From assembly GCA_963758555.1 (NCBI GenBank), contig CAVWVW010000003.1:1426001-1490000 (forward strand): 64,000 nucleotides of DNA, read 5' to 3'. The stretch comes from CAIUMH01 sp963758555. Lineage in GTDB: Bacteria > Actinomycetota > Acidimicrobiia > Acidimicrobiales > RAAP-2. The translations under genes and the position numbers were made by a program. Every line of letters starts with the position of its first letter. Position 1 is the stretch's first letter. The notes beneath the pieces are model-generated. The model was not told where the DNA came from. It made no database searches and worked only from the letters and a program-made list of their open reading frames with translations. Shown one piece after another: positions 37,214-47,234 of the stretch.

Positions 37214-37680
37214 GCGACAGAGTCACGCACGACGTTCTCTTGAGCTCGGTGGTGCGGAATCTTCCAGAGCTGCTCTTGGCTCAAGTCAGCTCAGAGAGTC
37301 GCATCGGCATCATCATCGAAGACCAGAAGAAGAGGTACGTGCAATTCCTCGCTACTGAGGACCACGCTCTCGTCGTTGAGTGCGTCTCGAATCAGTTCCT
37401 CTCCGAGGAGGATCAGCTCAGCCCGACAGACGAGGAAGTTCTTTCAGAGATCGGTTTCTCATCACCCGTCACCTCAGACGATCGCTACCCCAACTGGCGT
37501 TGGGTCTCCGCACCGCCGGCAGATGTCCTCGAAGGATGTCGCAAAGGTGCGCTCTCGATGTCCGAAGTCCTGCGCCTTCGTGATAGCGACCGAGTCTCAG
37601 TGTTCAAGCTGGACTTCCCCATTCGGGAGCACGACCCCGACGAAGACGACTCCTCCAGCCCAGGTGGGCAACCAGCGTGA
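37210..37680 (+). CDS. TY-Chap-like domain protein
   Basis: 156 residues from GTG 37210, overlapping the metallophosphoesterase stop. VRNLPELLLAQVSSESRIGIIIEDQKKRYVQFLATEDHALVVECVSNQFL is the TY-Chap/YbjN-like core, then DQLSPTDEEVLSEIGF and PNWRWVS. It is paralogous to the first gene of this operon. Such proteins are suspected chaperones of secreted or partner proteins in Actinobacteria; the role here is inferred only from the name. Confidence 0.6.
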   Translation: MSDRVTHDVLLSSVVRNLPELLLAQVSSESRIGIIIEDQKKRYVQFLATEDHALVVECVSNQFLSEEDQLSPTDEEVLSEIGFSSPVTSDDRYPNWRWVSAPPADVLEGCRKGALSMSEVLRLRDSDRVSVFKLDFPIREHDPDEDDSSSPGGQPA

Positions 37681-37890
37681 GTGATGGTTGATTGACGGGG
37701 CGATCGGTCGTCGCCGAACCCAAAGGTCAATCGAGTGGTCGAGCGAGGTTTTCTAAGGGCGAATTCGGTAGTCAAGGTGTCGATGACTCGACAGTGCGAC
37801 TTCAAAGCCCCCCCGATTCCGGAGGAAGATTTAGCCGATCGCCAGCTGGCTCGAAGAAGAAGCCCTTGGACAACTCCGACAGGAAGAACC

Positions 37891-38620
37891 TTACGATCGG
37901 TATTCCGGATTCTGGAAATCGAACCACGCCCCGGCGTCCCATTCCTTGCGTTGGTTGCCGTGCGCAGGGAACCCTCCGGCTGAGTTGAGCATCTTCGCTA
38001 GATGCAGCAGGTTCCACGTCATGAAGGTCGTGTTGCGGTTGGTGAACTCGTTGTTGAGACCAGCACGTGTGCCGTCCTCAAGAATATCGCCGTAGCTAGG
38101 TCCTGGGCCTGCCTCGCCGATCCACCCGGCGTCTGATTGTGGAGCCACCGAGTAACCAATGTGTTGAAGGCTGTAGAGGACATTTGACGCGCAGTGCTTG
38201 ATACCGTCCTCGTTACCGGTGATCAGGCAACCCCCGACTTTGCCGTAGTAGAGCCATTGACCTTTGTCGTTCAGCTCGCCGGAATGCGCGTAGAGCCTTT
38301 CGATGATCTTCTTGGTCTCGCTGCTGTTGTCGCCCAGCCAGATCGGTCCAGCGATCACCAGGATGTCGGCCGCCAGCACTCGCTCGAACAGCTGGCCAGG
38401 CATCGTCGGCCCACCCGTGTTCTCGCATGTCCGGATACACACCCGTTGCGATCGGATGGTCAACGGCCCGGAACTGATCGACCGTGACTCCCTGTTTGAC
38501 CATGATGGACGCGCTGGCGTCGATCAGCAGCTGGGTGTGGCTCATGCCGGGCGATCGGGTCAGGGTCGTATTGATGAAGAGTGCCGTCAGGTCGGCAAAG
38601 TCCAGATTCGCATCGCTCAC
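37891..38620 (-). CDS. Flavodoxin/NAD(P)H-dependent FMN reductase-fold protein (one frameshift)
   Basis: The first part (LTALFINTTLTRSPGMSHTQLLID) gives the phosphate-binding start of a flavodoxin-like fold. After about 38420 another frame carries on with DILVIAGPIWLGDNSSETKKIIERLYAHSGELNDKGQWLYYGKVGG and LQHIGYSVAPQSDAGWIGEAGPGPSY. These are typical of NADPH:FMN reductase/flavodoxin-family proteins. Rejoined about 242 residues. It may serve as an FMN- or quinone-reducing enzyme. Confidence 0.75.
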
Positions 38621-39347
38621 ATCACGACCCTAGTAATTCGCGCCTCGCAGCGGCGAGCCCTCTCCTATCCTCGCCCGTCCATCGTCGCTCAACGAGCTCA
38701 GGACTGAGTTGGGGTGCCCCCCAAACGCCGGGTGAGGAACACGGCTGAGATCAGACCCTCTTGCCATTCTCCTGTGGTGGGGTTTCGTGATTGATCGCTG
38801 ATTGATGTTGTACTCATCGTTGGCAGTCTGCGCAGGTCAGCGGGGTGCGAGATGTTCCGAGTCTGAGGGCGGGTCAGATTCAGGAGAATCCTGAACCGAG
38901 ATACCAACTTCGGTGCAGGCGTCCCATTCGACGCGAGGAGCCAACAGGATCGCCCGACGAACTGAACCAGAACTGCGTTAGTGCCTACCTTCAATCCGCA
39001 CCAATCGGAGCAGGCACAATCAACACTAATTCGACTCGCCAGCCTGAGCATCCGCGTCCTGGCATAGGCCCAACCCGGAATTCTCAAATTCTGCGAGCGA
39101 GTTTCGACCGTCTAGATCATGATCCCGCACGTCATGCTCTAGTGGCATTCCAACACGGCAGTTCGACTGAGAACATCGAGTCGCGATCTCGCTAGCCTCC
39201 ACTGACGTTCCTGCGTAGGCTCTACAATGTCCGCTCCGAATTATGGACATTCGCACGAGACAATCCAAGTCAAATTTCTGTTCTTGAATGGATCCCAAGA
39301 ACCAGCTACAGGCTCGGTGGTCAAGTTTCTTCCGGTAGGAACCAGAG
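38621..39347. other. AT-richer stretch without a recognised gene
   Basis: More than 700 bases. Open frames on the minus strand at 38698-39087 and 39026-39298 have no family features, and the composition changes from the high-GC left side. It is the left border of the accessory island. Confidence 0.35.
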
Positions 39348-39602
39348 ATGATCTTCGATAACTACTATTTTGATCCCAGAAATTCTTCTAGGCAGAAGAA
39401 GATTGAAGTCATAGAAATTCTCCACGAACGAGAATCAATTATAGATATTACTCTAAGCAATGGATACAGTTTCTCCGGAAGAATTATGACTTTCAACGAC
39501 GATTCAATTTGGGTTCAACGCTGGGATCCAGTTGACCACTCACTATCGCAGGAAACAGTCATTACTAAACTCGACGCCTTGCTCAGAATAGATGTTCCAT
39601 GA
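39348..39602 (+). CDS. Small Sm/LSm-like protein
   Basis: 84 residues, AT-rich codon use. The core DITLSNGYSFSGRIMTFNDDSIWVQRW, followed by VITKLDALLRIDV, has the shape of an Sm/LSm or SH3-like barrel: a strand with N-G, a bend, F-x-G-R-I, then a hydrophobic strand, then a final strand with I-x-x-x-D/A-L-L. No family name was recognised. It could bind RNA or act as a small adaptor. Isolated gene on the plus strand. Confidence 0.45.
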   Translation: MIFDNYYFDPRNSSRQKKIEVIEILHERESIIDITLSNGYSFSGRIMTFNDDSIWVQRWDPVDHSLSQETVITKLDALLRIDVP

Positions 39603-39671
39603 TTTCACCCCCATAGCTCACATCACGTTCCATTAGTAAAACCAATGCTTAATGCGGGCGAGCAGGCTTCA

Positions 39672-40007
39672 TCACTTAGGTTCTGGCTCTGGAGATTGAT
39701 ACCACCATCCAGAATTTGTATAATCACCAAAAGTGCCAAAGGTAGACAAGAAACAACTCATCCCACGAATTTGAACCACCGATTGCAAGACTGGTGACGT
39801 ATAGGAATCTGACCAAGTCCTGACGGACTCATCCACCGCACAATTAGCGCAAATTTCATAACCCCCCTTATCAGTAGCAGTCCAAAAAGTCTTGTTAGAG
39901 ATCGGTGCAGCACTAGCCCGATTCTGATCGAATAAAACGAGACCGACAAGTCCAATTACTAGAGTAGAGACGACGACTGGTAGCAACAGACTTAGCCGTA
40001 ACTTCAT
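39672..40007 (-). CDS. Small exported hypothetical protein
   Basis: 111 residues from MKLRLSLLLPVVVSTLVIGLV, a clear signal peptide or membrane anchor. The mature part is about 85 residues with two cysteine pairs (ICANCAVD and RGMSCFLS), suggesting disulphides outside the cell. AT-rich codon use unlike the chromosomal genes. Downstream of the next gene in transcription order. Confidence 0.5.
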   Translation of the reverse strand: MKLRLSLLLPVVVSTLVIGLVGLVLFDQNRASAAPISNKTFWTATDKGGYEICANCAVDESVRTWSDSYTSPVLQSVVQIRGMSCFLSTFGTFGDYTNSGWWYQSPEPEPK

Positions 40008-40025
40008 CTTCCACCCCACCGCATC

Positions 40026-40514
40026 TTATGAGTTTGCATTAATCACTCTAGCTTCCCAAAGCACAAGTTGTGGACTGCCTGACACACACGATATATTGAA
40101 ATTGTAAGAAATCTGGACCTTAAGCTGGTTGCCGTAGGGACTCGTGATCAATTGAGTGTGGAATCCTTCAATTGTCGCTGACCCACCTATTACCTTATAA
40201 ACCACAAGTAGATTAAGTGCAGTTCTTTCAATCACTTTTGGTGTTTTTGCTATCCAAGAATAACTTCCGGCACTAAGCACACCAGTCCTGCGGCCGTCCC
40301 AGTCGGCAAGGACCGGTGCCTGGGGAGCGGGCGCAGCGCCAGGGTCAGAATTATCTCCGTTACTGCCCGGACCATAGCAATATGAGGCAGTAACTGCAGC
40401 CGCTCGAGTATCATCATTCCTAGCTAAAGAAAAAAATAGACTAAAACACAAATGAGGAGTAGACATCCCGCCACGACGATCATCAAAATAGGCCGGGATG
40501 GTCTTGCCATTCAT
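40026..40514 (-). CDS. Exported hypothetical protein
   Basis: 162 residues. A hydrophobic segment (HLCFSLFFSLA) near the start may be a weak signal. It has a low-complexity PGAAPAPQAPVLADWDGRR stretch and a beta-rich C-terminus ending WEARVINANS. AT-rich. It lies directly upstream of the small exported gene and shares its promoter region. Unrecognised. Confidence 0.45.
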   Translation of the reverse strand: MNGKTIPAYFDDRRGGMSTPHLCFSLFFSLARNDDTRAAAVTASYCYGPGSNGDNSDPGAAPAPQAPVLADWDGRRTGVLSAGSYSWIAKTPKVIERTALNLLVVYKVIGGSATIEGFHTQLITSPYGNQLKVQISYNFNISCVSGSPQLVLWEARVINANS

Positions 40515-40540
40515 TATCCCTATTTACATAGTTCTGTTCT

Positions 40541-40560
40541 GTGCGAGATTGAACTCGCAC
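40541..40560. promoter_or_regulatory. Perfect inverted repeat upstream of the exported-protein gene
   Basis: GTGCGAG, spacer ATTGAA, CTCGCAC: a perfect seven-base inverted repeat about 30 bases upstream of the ATG at 40514. No T-run follows on either strand, so an operator or RNA hairpin is more likely than a terminator. Confidence 0.4.
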
Positions 40561-40731
40561 TCGGGCATGATCGGATGGTATTTAGAGGGAATAGGGAAGT
40601 CAAGTGATAGGACCTGATATTTGCTGCAGTTAGGAGGGAGGTTCGCCTGTCTAGACCAGCCCGTCGAATCCTGTGATCACAAGGACACTGGATATGAGTG
40701 CGATTGCTGCAGTTCGTCGTGCAGTGGGGTC

Positions 40732-40754
40732 AGCCCCTGCGGGCTTTCTCTTTT
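40732..40754 (+). terminator. Possible weak intrinsic terminator
   Basis: AGCCC, loop CTGC, GGGCT, then TTCTCTTTT. The stem is short and no plus-strand gene ends just before it, so function is uncertain. Confidence 0.3.
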
Positions 40755-40955
40755 CGATCGATAGAAGGTTGACTGATCATCTGTCAATCCCCCGAACTGG
40801 GCTTTCGATGGAGGCGATCGGTGTCATTCTGAGGCGGAGACAGAACTGAGCCCGGGAATTCTTCTCTACAGGACCGCTTTCCATCGGGTTAACGGTTTGA
40901 TTCCGCGTAAGGTGGCCCTAACAGCGGGTGACGTATAGAAGGGGATGATCGGGAG

Positions 40956-41310
40956 ATGGCCGCCAGAATCGGCCCGCAGACCCAAGCTGGGGGCTCTGAC
41001 GGCCCCGAAGTAAGGGAGTTCAGGTTACGGCAGAAGAGGTTGAATGCCACTGAGATAGCGCGGCTAATCGCAAGATACGCCGAGGGCGCCGCAACCTAGG
41101 AACTGGCGGTAGAAGTTGGCTGCGACCGTTGGACGGTTGCGGGCATGTTGAAGCGTGCGGGCGTGGAGATCGATGGAGGTCGAAGACTTCGCTACGACGA
41201 AGTGCTCCTACGAGATATCGCTGAGTTCCGTCGACTTGGCTTATCAATTCGCTAGATTTCTCGCCGGACGGGCATCTCTCTAACCGAAGGTCGACCGCTA
41301 CCTAGGAATC
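40956..41310 (+). pseudogene. Helix-turn-helix protein pseudogene (two amber codons)
   Basis: One frame reads RLRQKRLNATEIARLIARYAEGAAT, amber at 41097, ELAVEVGCDRWTVAGMLKRAGV, RRLRYDEVLLRDIAEFRRLGLSIR, amber at 41253, then ISRRTGISL. This is the double-HTH pattern of resolvase-associated or transposon regulators, where relatives have a glutamate or arginine at the stop positions. Both stops are explicable by single-base changes. No frameshift is needed. Confidence 0.55.
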
Positions 41311-41362
41311 CTCGAAAGTTAATCGTCAGCCGTACCGGATTCCAATTCCTTGAACTTGGCAG

Positions 41363-42618
41363 TCATAGTCGGGTTGCCTCTGTGTCAGCTTCTTGATTGT
41401 CAGGTCGTCTGCCTTGTTGTTGGCTAGCCGCAGGTTGTTCTCGGACCCGTAGTAGTGCATCCTTAGTCTTCTGGAGGTGATCGATCGTTTTGTCTATCTC
41501 TTGTCGATGGCAGTCTTGAACTTCTTCGACCCGGGCGAGTAGTTGCGAATAGAAACCCTTCTTGAAGGCTTCGAGGTCGTCTTCAAAATTCGTGATGTCC
41601 AGGTTCTGTTCGTGAACCCTTGCCAGTTCTGCCTTGTAGGAGAGGGAATTGCGAGCAGCATCTCGCAGGATCGTGATTATCGAAAGGAAGAACTGAGGCC
41701 GGATCACGTACATCTTCGGAAACCGATGCGAGACGTCCACGATTCCCGAGTTGCAGCCCCGTTGTCTGGCTCAAGCAGTGAGACGAGAATGGCGTACTCA
41801 CAGTTCTTCTCGGTGCGATCCTTGTCCAACCCTGAAGAAGTCTTCGTTTTTCTTCTTTGTGGCCGTGGTGTCGCTCTCGTTCTTCATCTCGAACATGATC
41901 GAGATGAACTCGGTCCCAGATTCGTCGAAGTCGCGAAAGATGTAGTCACCCTTGCTCCCGGTGCGAGCGTCATTGTCCTTCTCGAAGTACGTGTGGGCAA
42001 ATGCCGTAGCTCGAATCTTGTTGAACTCGATCTCGCAGTGCTGCTCCAGAGTTTCGCCGACCATCTTGGTCGAGTCTTTGCCTTCATGTCCTTGAGACGC
42101 TCGATCGCATCGTCACGATCCTTGATTTGGGTTTCGTACCTTTCCTTCAGGGACGTTTCCAATAGCTTCTGCTCAGCGTCCTTCGCTTCGAGATCACGCT
42201 TTAGGCTGTCGGTTCCTCTTGAGATCTTACCCCAGTGCCTCTTTGAGTGCCAATTGCTTGGCAATGTCGGCGTTCTCGAGCTGAGCCTTGAGCCGTTCGA
42301 TATCAATTTTCTTCCTTGCCATGTCGTCCTTGTGTTTCTCCGGTCACTCGCGCCTGAACGAGTTCAGCGCTCGACTTGAGCTCTTCCCGCAGCCGTTCGA
42401 TCTCAGCGTCCTTCTTTGAGGCAACATCATTCAGATCTTGGGTAACCCTGGCTTCGGCGAGCTCGGATCGCGGCCTGCTTCTCACGCTCAGCGAGATCCA
42501 ATCGCTCGTGCAATGCTTTGTCGAACTCTCTATCTCGAACTTGTTTGACAATGTCGGCATATCCCACCTCGTCGATGGTGAACACTTTTCCACAATGAGG
42601 ACAGGTGATTTCGTGCAT
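41363..42618 (-). pseudogene. DUF2130 domain protein (several frameshifts)
   Basis: ATG 42618 has AGGAGG upstream and begins MHEITCPHCGKVFTIDEVGY, the N-terminal zinc-ribbon of DUF2130, then ADIVKQVRDREFDKALHERLDLAEREKQ. The coiled-coil middle is broken by several indels (42300-42450). The C-terminal domain is readable as GETLEQHCEIEFNKIRATAFAHTYFEKDNDA, KGDYIFRDFDESGTEFISIMFEMKNE, and VSHRFPKMYVIRPQFFLSIITIL. Total length fits the family (about 420 residues). DUF2130 proteins are common in bacterial defence islands; the C-terminal part looks nuclease-like. Function unproven. Confidence 0.7.
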
Positions 42619-42643
42619 GGGGAGCCTCCTCTCAGGCTGATTT

Positions 42644-45482
42644 CTATGCGAAGCTCTCTGCCGCTCTGAGAGCTTGCAACTTGTCGCGGCGCTTCTGAAA
42701 CGCCTCTTCGCCACCGTCTAGTACTTCGACGGCATGCTCGCGGATACCCATTTGATCTAGGTCGTAGGGAGCGCGCTTTCCTCGGCTCGCTGTGTTCGAG
42801 CGACCCAGTGAGGTAGTCGAAGGTTCGGTCATCCTTGTTCTTCCGGTCGTCGCCATGGCGGTTCGCGACGAGCACCTCTTCGGCATCTGCGCCCACGACG
42901 AGGTTGGCGTTATGAGTTACCAGGATGATCTGCCTCTGCTTCTTTTGCTCAACGAGGTAACGAACGATGTCGCCGTAGATTGAGCGACTGTCGAGGTCGT
43001 CCTCGGGCTGGTCGATGAGAAGGGTCCACTGCTCCTCGGCCTCGCCAAGGATGAGAGTCAAGGCAAAGAGAGCCTGCTTTCCTGGTGTCATCGTGGATCG
43101 CTCGAAGCCACCAATGCGATCCCCGTCGAGTTGAGCTGTGAACCGAATCTCGGGTGTCGCCATGAGTACTCGCTTGGCAATATCGACTGGGGCATTCCCC
43201 TGATTCAGTTTCTGAGTCTTTGAAAACAGGGATTTAAGGAATTCGGCGGGATCTCCAAGTGCTTTGTCGAGATCGACAACTTGATCGTTCTCACCAGACT
43301 TCTTGAGGTACTTACCTGTCTCACTCTTTTTGAACGGCACGGACGACGCGTAGATCTCGTCTGCGTCGAACCCGATCTCCATGCCGAAGGCCAGCTGATC
43401 CAGGCCTCGCGCCTGCTCAGTGAACGCTGTCTTCAACCCCTCAATCGCCTCAGTACGAATTGAGATGTGTTCTTGGACCTGCGTTGCTGCAAATGCCTGT
43501 CCCCGCTGCACCTCGTCGCGTCGGCTCTCAATCTTCTCGATCCTATCGAGGGCGTTCTGCTGTACCTTTTGACGGTTGAACCAGTTCGTCCAGCGTGGTA
43601 TTTGCCTTGTGCTTATCGAGTAAGTCCTTGTTCGTCGTCTCGAGAGTTGTGACATCTGCTCGGAGGATGTCGGTTTCGGACCCTAGAGCAACACGATGAG
43701 AGACGATCGCAAGTTCGATTGCTGAGACAAGATTCCTGGTCGATTCTTCGAGGAGGCCATTGATCACATCTGACAATTTGGGTGAGAGGCCTTTAGGGTC
43801 AGGGAAGAGCGAAGTCTCGACTGTCACCACGCCCGGAATCACTGAGTACTGACCGGGTGTTGCATCGACAGCAAGGTCGCTCAGCTGCTCGACCTCGATA
43901 TGGATTTCATCAATTCGTGCGCGTGCTTCCCATCGATGTCACTCACAATCGACTGGTATCTCTCGAGATCCTCGGCGCTGAGTGAATTCGCTGCTCGGAG
44001 CAACTCGATCTGCGACTTGATTTCGTCTCGAGCCTTCTTGATCGAGTCCTTGTCGCCTACGCGCTTGATTTCGCTATTGAGTCTCGCCAACTCTTCGGCG
44101 TGATCAAACCATCGACCAACTTCTTTGCCGATCGCCTCATTGGCAACCTTCGCAGAATCGAGCAGTCGTCCGTGCTCTCGAAAGTACGACGCGTAGTGAG
44201 ACTCCAAGACCGGCCGAATCTTGTCGGTGACTTCTTTTGGATTGTCACTTATCTGATACAGCCAGTTCTGCGGGATGTAGATGACCTGGCCGCCAGAAGT
44301 AGATCCATCTGCCCACTCGACCTTGCAGGTTGTACTCTCAACAGCCTTCCAGGAGAGTCCAGCCGCTGGACCAACATCGGAAAAGTCGGAACCTGTCGCA
44401 AGCACCTGCTGGGCGATTGTGTGTTCGGGATCTACGGCATACGCAATGTGTGCGAGCAGCGCCGATTTGCCTGACGAACGGCTCCCGATGATCGCATTCA
44501 GGTTCGGGTTAAAGATGATCTCTTCTGGAAAGTCTGTGCTGCCTTCGAAGACGACTCGTCGGATGACACTTGTACCGATCCTTGTTATCGGGCTTGAGCC
44601 TCCCCGAGAGCGACACGCGATCCCCAGGTTCCACCAGCGTCTGCTGTAGGCCCTTGAAAGTGGGGTCTGCCTTGACCCAGGTGATCGATTGGCGAGTCTC
44701 TTCGCTCTCGAGCGCTTTCCCGAGCCAGCATTCGAGGTCTTCGAAACTGTGCGCATCACATCCCCCGAAGACCGGCTCTTCCGATCTTCGACCGCTGAGA
44801 CGTGTCTTCGTATCGATCTGTCCGCAAGAAGTAATCCGAATTGTCGAGGTCTTTTCCGAAGATCGCGTGTACAACTTTGTCGATTTCGTCGGCGAGGTTC
44901 ACCTTGCGTTGCTTACCTGACTGTGCCCGGAGGCCGCTGTTGTTCGCGGGGGCAAGGTAGATGAGGTGGTCAGTCGGTTCCGATTTAGGTCCGAATGTGT
45001 CTTCGAAGGCATTCTTGACCTGTTCGCGCGGTGACAGTCGCGCTTGCGAAGTCGCCGGAAGAAGAGCCGGAACAATTCTTGTGTCGACCGCTCGAGTCGG
45101 TCATCTGGGTACCAAGATTCGACAGGAACTCTGAGATTTTTGCATCAGGTTCCGAGTCGCTGAATATTACGTGGAGATCGACCATCTCGGCATCCCGGTC
45201 GACCGTCTCGTTCAGGCGAAGCTCAACATTGACGAGTAGAAGCTTCTCGGAATCTGGGTACCTAGTCTCGAAGTGCTTCTTGAACGCCAAGGTTTGGTCA
45301 ACCGAGAAGTAGTCGGTGATGCCGAATACGGCCACGTCAGAGTTCTCTAAAATGTCGGCGAATCGATCCCAGTCAACCTTTCCGTCGTTCTTGTCGTAGC
45401 TGTCGCTTAGCTTGGTGCCAGGGAGGTGGACATGGAGATCCCATTTTCGCCATTCCGAGCCAGCGGGATATCGCTTGGTCAT
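42644..45482 (-). pseudogene. TrlF-family PHP/AAA-like ATPase (several frameshifts)
   Basis: ATG 45482 (GGGGAGA eight bases upstream). The N-terminal PHP domain begins KRYPAGSEWRKWDLHVHLPGTK and has FGITDYFS. Later frames give PVFGGCDAHSFEDLE, TWVKADPTFKGLQQTL, then VVFEGSTDFPEEIIFNPNLNAIIGSRSSGKSALLAHIAYA with a Walker A motif. A long coiled-coil follows, then EEQWTLLIDQPEDDLDSRSIYGDIV (Walker B) and QIILVTHNANLVVGADAEEVLVAN (H-loop). At least five frame changes occur (near 45050, 44860, 44550, 43900, 43600 and 42800). Rejoined it has about 946 residues, normal for the family. It directly follows an HsdR fragment by a one-base stop-start overlap. Confidence 0.75.
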
Positions 45483-45960
45483 CAATCTGTCTCCCCTGTA
45501 GCGAACAACTCTGCTTGTTTGAGGAACGAGCTCAACAGCCTTCTTTTCCGCGTCTGGCAAACAGTCATATTTCGCGAGGAGGCGGCGAACTTTCGCACGC
45601 ATCGGCAGCGCGGACGGAATCTTTGAGATTCTAATCGATAGCGGCTGAATCGCGGACAGTCTTCACTAGGTCGCGAGCGATTGCCTTAAGGGTGTCGTCA
45701 CCAAGCTCAAGGACGGCAGCATCGACTTTGGACCACCGCATCGTAGAGAGCGACTTCGTCTTCCCGAAGGTCGAGTGCGGTGCCTCGTGCCTGCTCGTCC
45801 CTCAGTTGCTTTGCGAGTTTCACAAGCTCGGCGACGATCTCAGCTGTTGTCAGTGACCGATTCGTGTAGCGGTTGATTGCCTCTTCGAGCAATTCGGAGA
45901 TCTTTCTTGATTGGACGAGGTTTGTCCTCCTGATGGTCCGAATCGAGTCACCATGCGCAA
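45482..45960 (-). pseudogene. C-terminal fragment of a type I restriction endonuclease HsdR
   Basis: Across three frames the minus strand reads TIRRTNLVQSRKISELLEEAINRYTNRSLTTAEIVAELVKLAKQLRDEQARG, EDEVALYDAVV, LELGDDTLKAIARDLVKTVRDSA, an amber codon where relatives have Trp, and then MRAKVRRLLAKYDCLPDAEKKAVEL, ending LKQAELFAT. This is the C-terminal helical domain of HsdR (EcoR124-type). No helicase or nuclease motif of HsdR lies upstream, so only a terminal fragment of about 160 residues remains. The stop shares its A with the TrlF start. Confidence 0.7.
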
Positions 45961-47234
45961 ACCAGAGCGTCTTCAGAAGGCTCTATTGAGCGACGAATCG
46001 AGCGGAGGATCGTGTCGACGGGCACGCGCCCGTCCCCGTAAGAGCACGGAACCTTGCCATCAACTGCGCCGTGAATTGCACTATTCCGGGGTCGGGATTA
46101 AATGGTTGAATGGATGTTACGCGCATTCACTCTGGGGCATGCCCAAAAGGCTTTATCCATCTCCATCAAGCACGGCGCGGGCGTCGATGGCTGCTTCGCA
46201 GCGCCAAGTAATTACGCACCCGAGTCAGCTGCGATCGACCGGATGATCCTTGAAGGCGTAAGGAAGGAACTTGCGCGGGGAGCGATCGGCGCGATCCCCT
46301 CGTGGTCAAAGATAAACCAAATGGGGCTGTATCAAAAATGTTGGACCAATTCTTTCCCAAGCCGCAGCAGGCCTGTCGGCCGCAGGAGTGGGAACTCCTG
46401 TCCTTCATTCCGGGCCAGGGAGCACTTCCGTTCAAGGGGACTTCGACCCGCAGGGGTATCAGAGCGTCAAAGGCTGCATTTCTTGCCAGGAACAATCGGG
46501 CGGTAAGTCTAGGTTCCACTTTCTCCGCCATCGAGAAGTCGGCGATGAACGACGCCGTCAGATCTACTTTCATGCAAAGCACTTGGCCCTGGCACCCACC
46601 TGTTTCTCAGATGAGCGGATCCCAGACTCCGCCGACAAGGAACCTGCGCGCGAAGCGATGCTGGCAACTGAAGTTTGGTCTGTGGCCATGACGTTTGCAG
46701 CAACTCCCGCAAACCTGACTCGACCTTCCTTCTTGGCAGACTGAGATGGTGAATCTTCAAAAATTGCTAGTGAGCAATTTTGGACACATCCTGTAGTCGT
46801 CACAAATCTTCAAATTGGCGCTGACGTCGAAATCTCCTGGATCGCAACAATCGGTGACGATGCGAAAAAACGAAGGTGGTCACATTTCGGCGAGGTTCGA
46901 AGCCCGAGCGACATCATTCGAACGAACACTTCGCCGTCGACTGAGCAGGATTGTTCTCCATCTGCTTCGGCGGTCCCTGATGCTTCAGCGAAGAGTCGAC
47001 TCGAAGTGTCATGCCAGGGAGAGTGACAGCCGTTTGAACATTCGCCTCGAAGGTCACGGAACTAGCGAGGGTAGCGAGATTCTTCACAGCGATCTTTAGG
47101 AGTGCTCCGATTCATCACGTGAGCCTGGATCACCAAAAGCCCTGATCCACAGTCACCATTCGGGGAGATTGTCCCTCGTCGCGAATAGGCCTGGCTGTGA
47201 CCGTCAAGTCCCCCTGGCTCTCGGCGATTCTTTG
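45961..47234. other. Unassigned 1.27 kb between HsdR and EVE-like remnants
   Basis: Open frames exist on both strands (for example plus 46388-46744, minus 46166-46582) but none shows a known motif. Given the indel density around it, a broken gene could be hidden here. The plus frame after 46770 (VVVTNLQIGADVEISWIATIGD) looks protein-like but is unidentified. Confidence 0.3.

Noticed and set aside
40640..40700. tRNA/tmRNA-like 3' end near GTCGAATCC
   Set aside because: Stems do not pair and there is no CCA or anticodon arm; kept only as unexplained intergenic sequence.
46102..47040. Possible plus-strand gene (frames at 46102, 46302, 46388 and after 46770)
   Set aside because: Frames are short, mutually inconsistent and match no motif; strand of any real gene here cannot be decided by eye.
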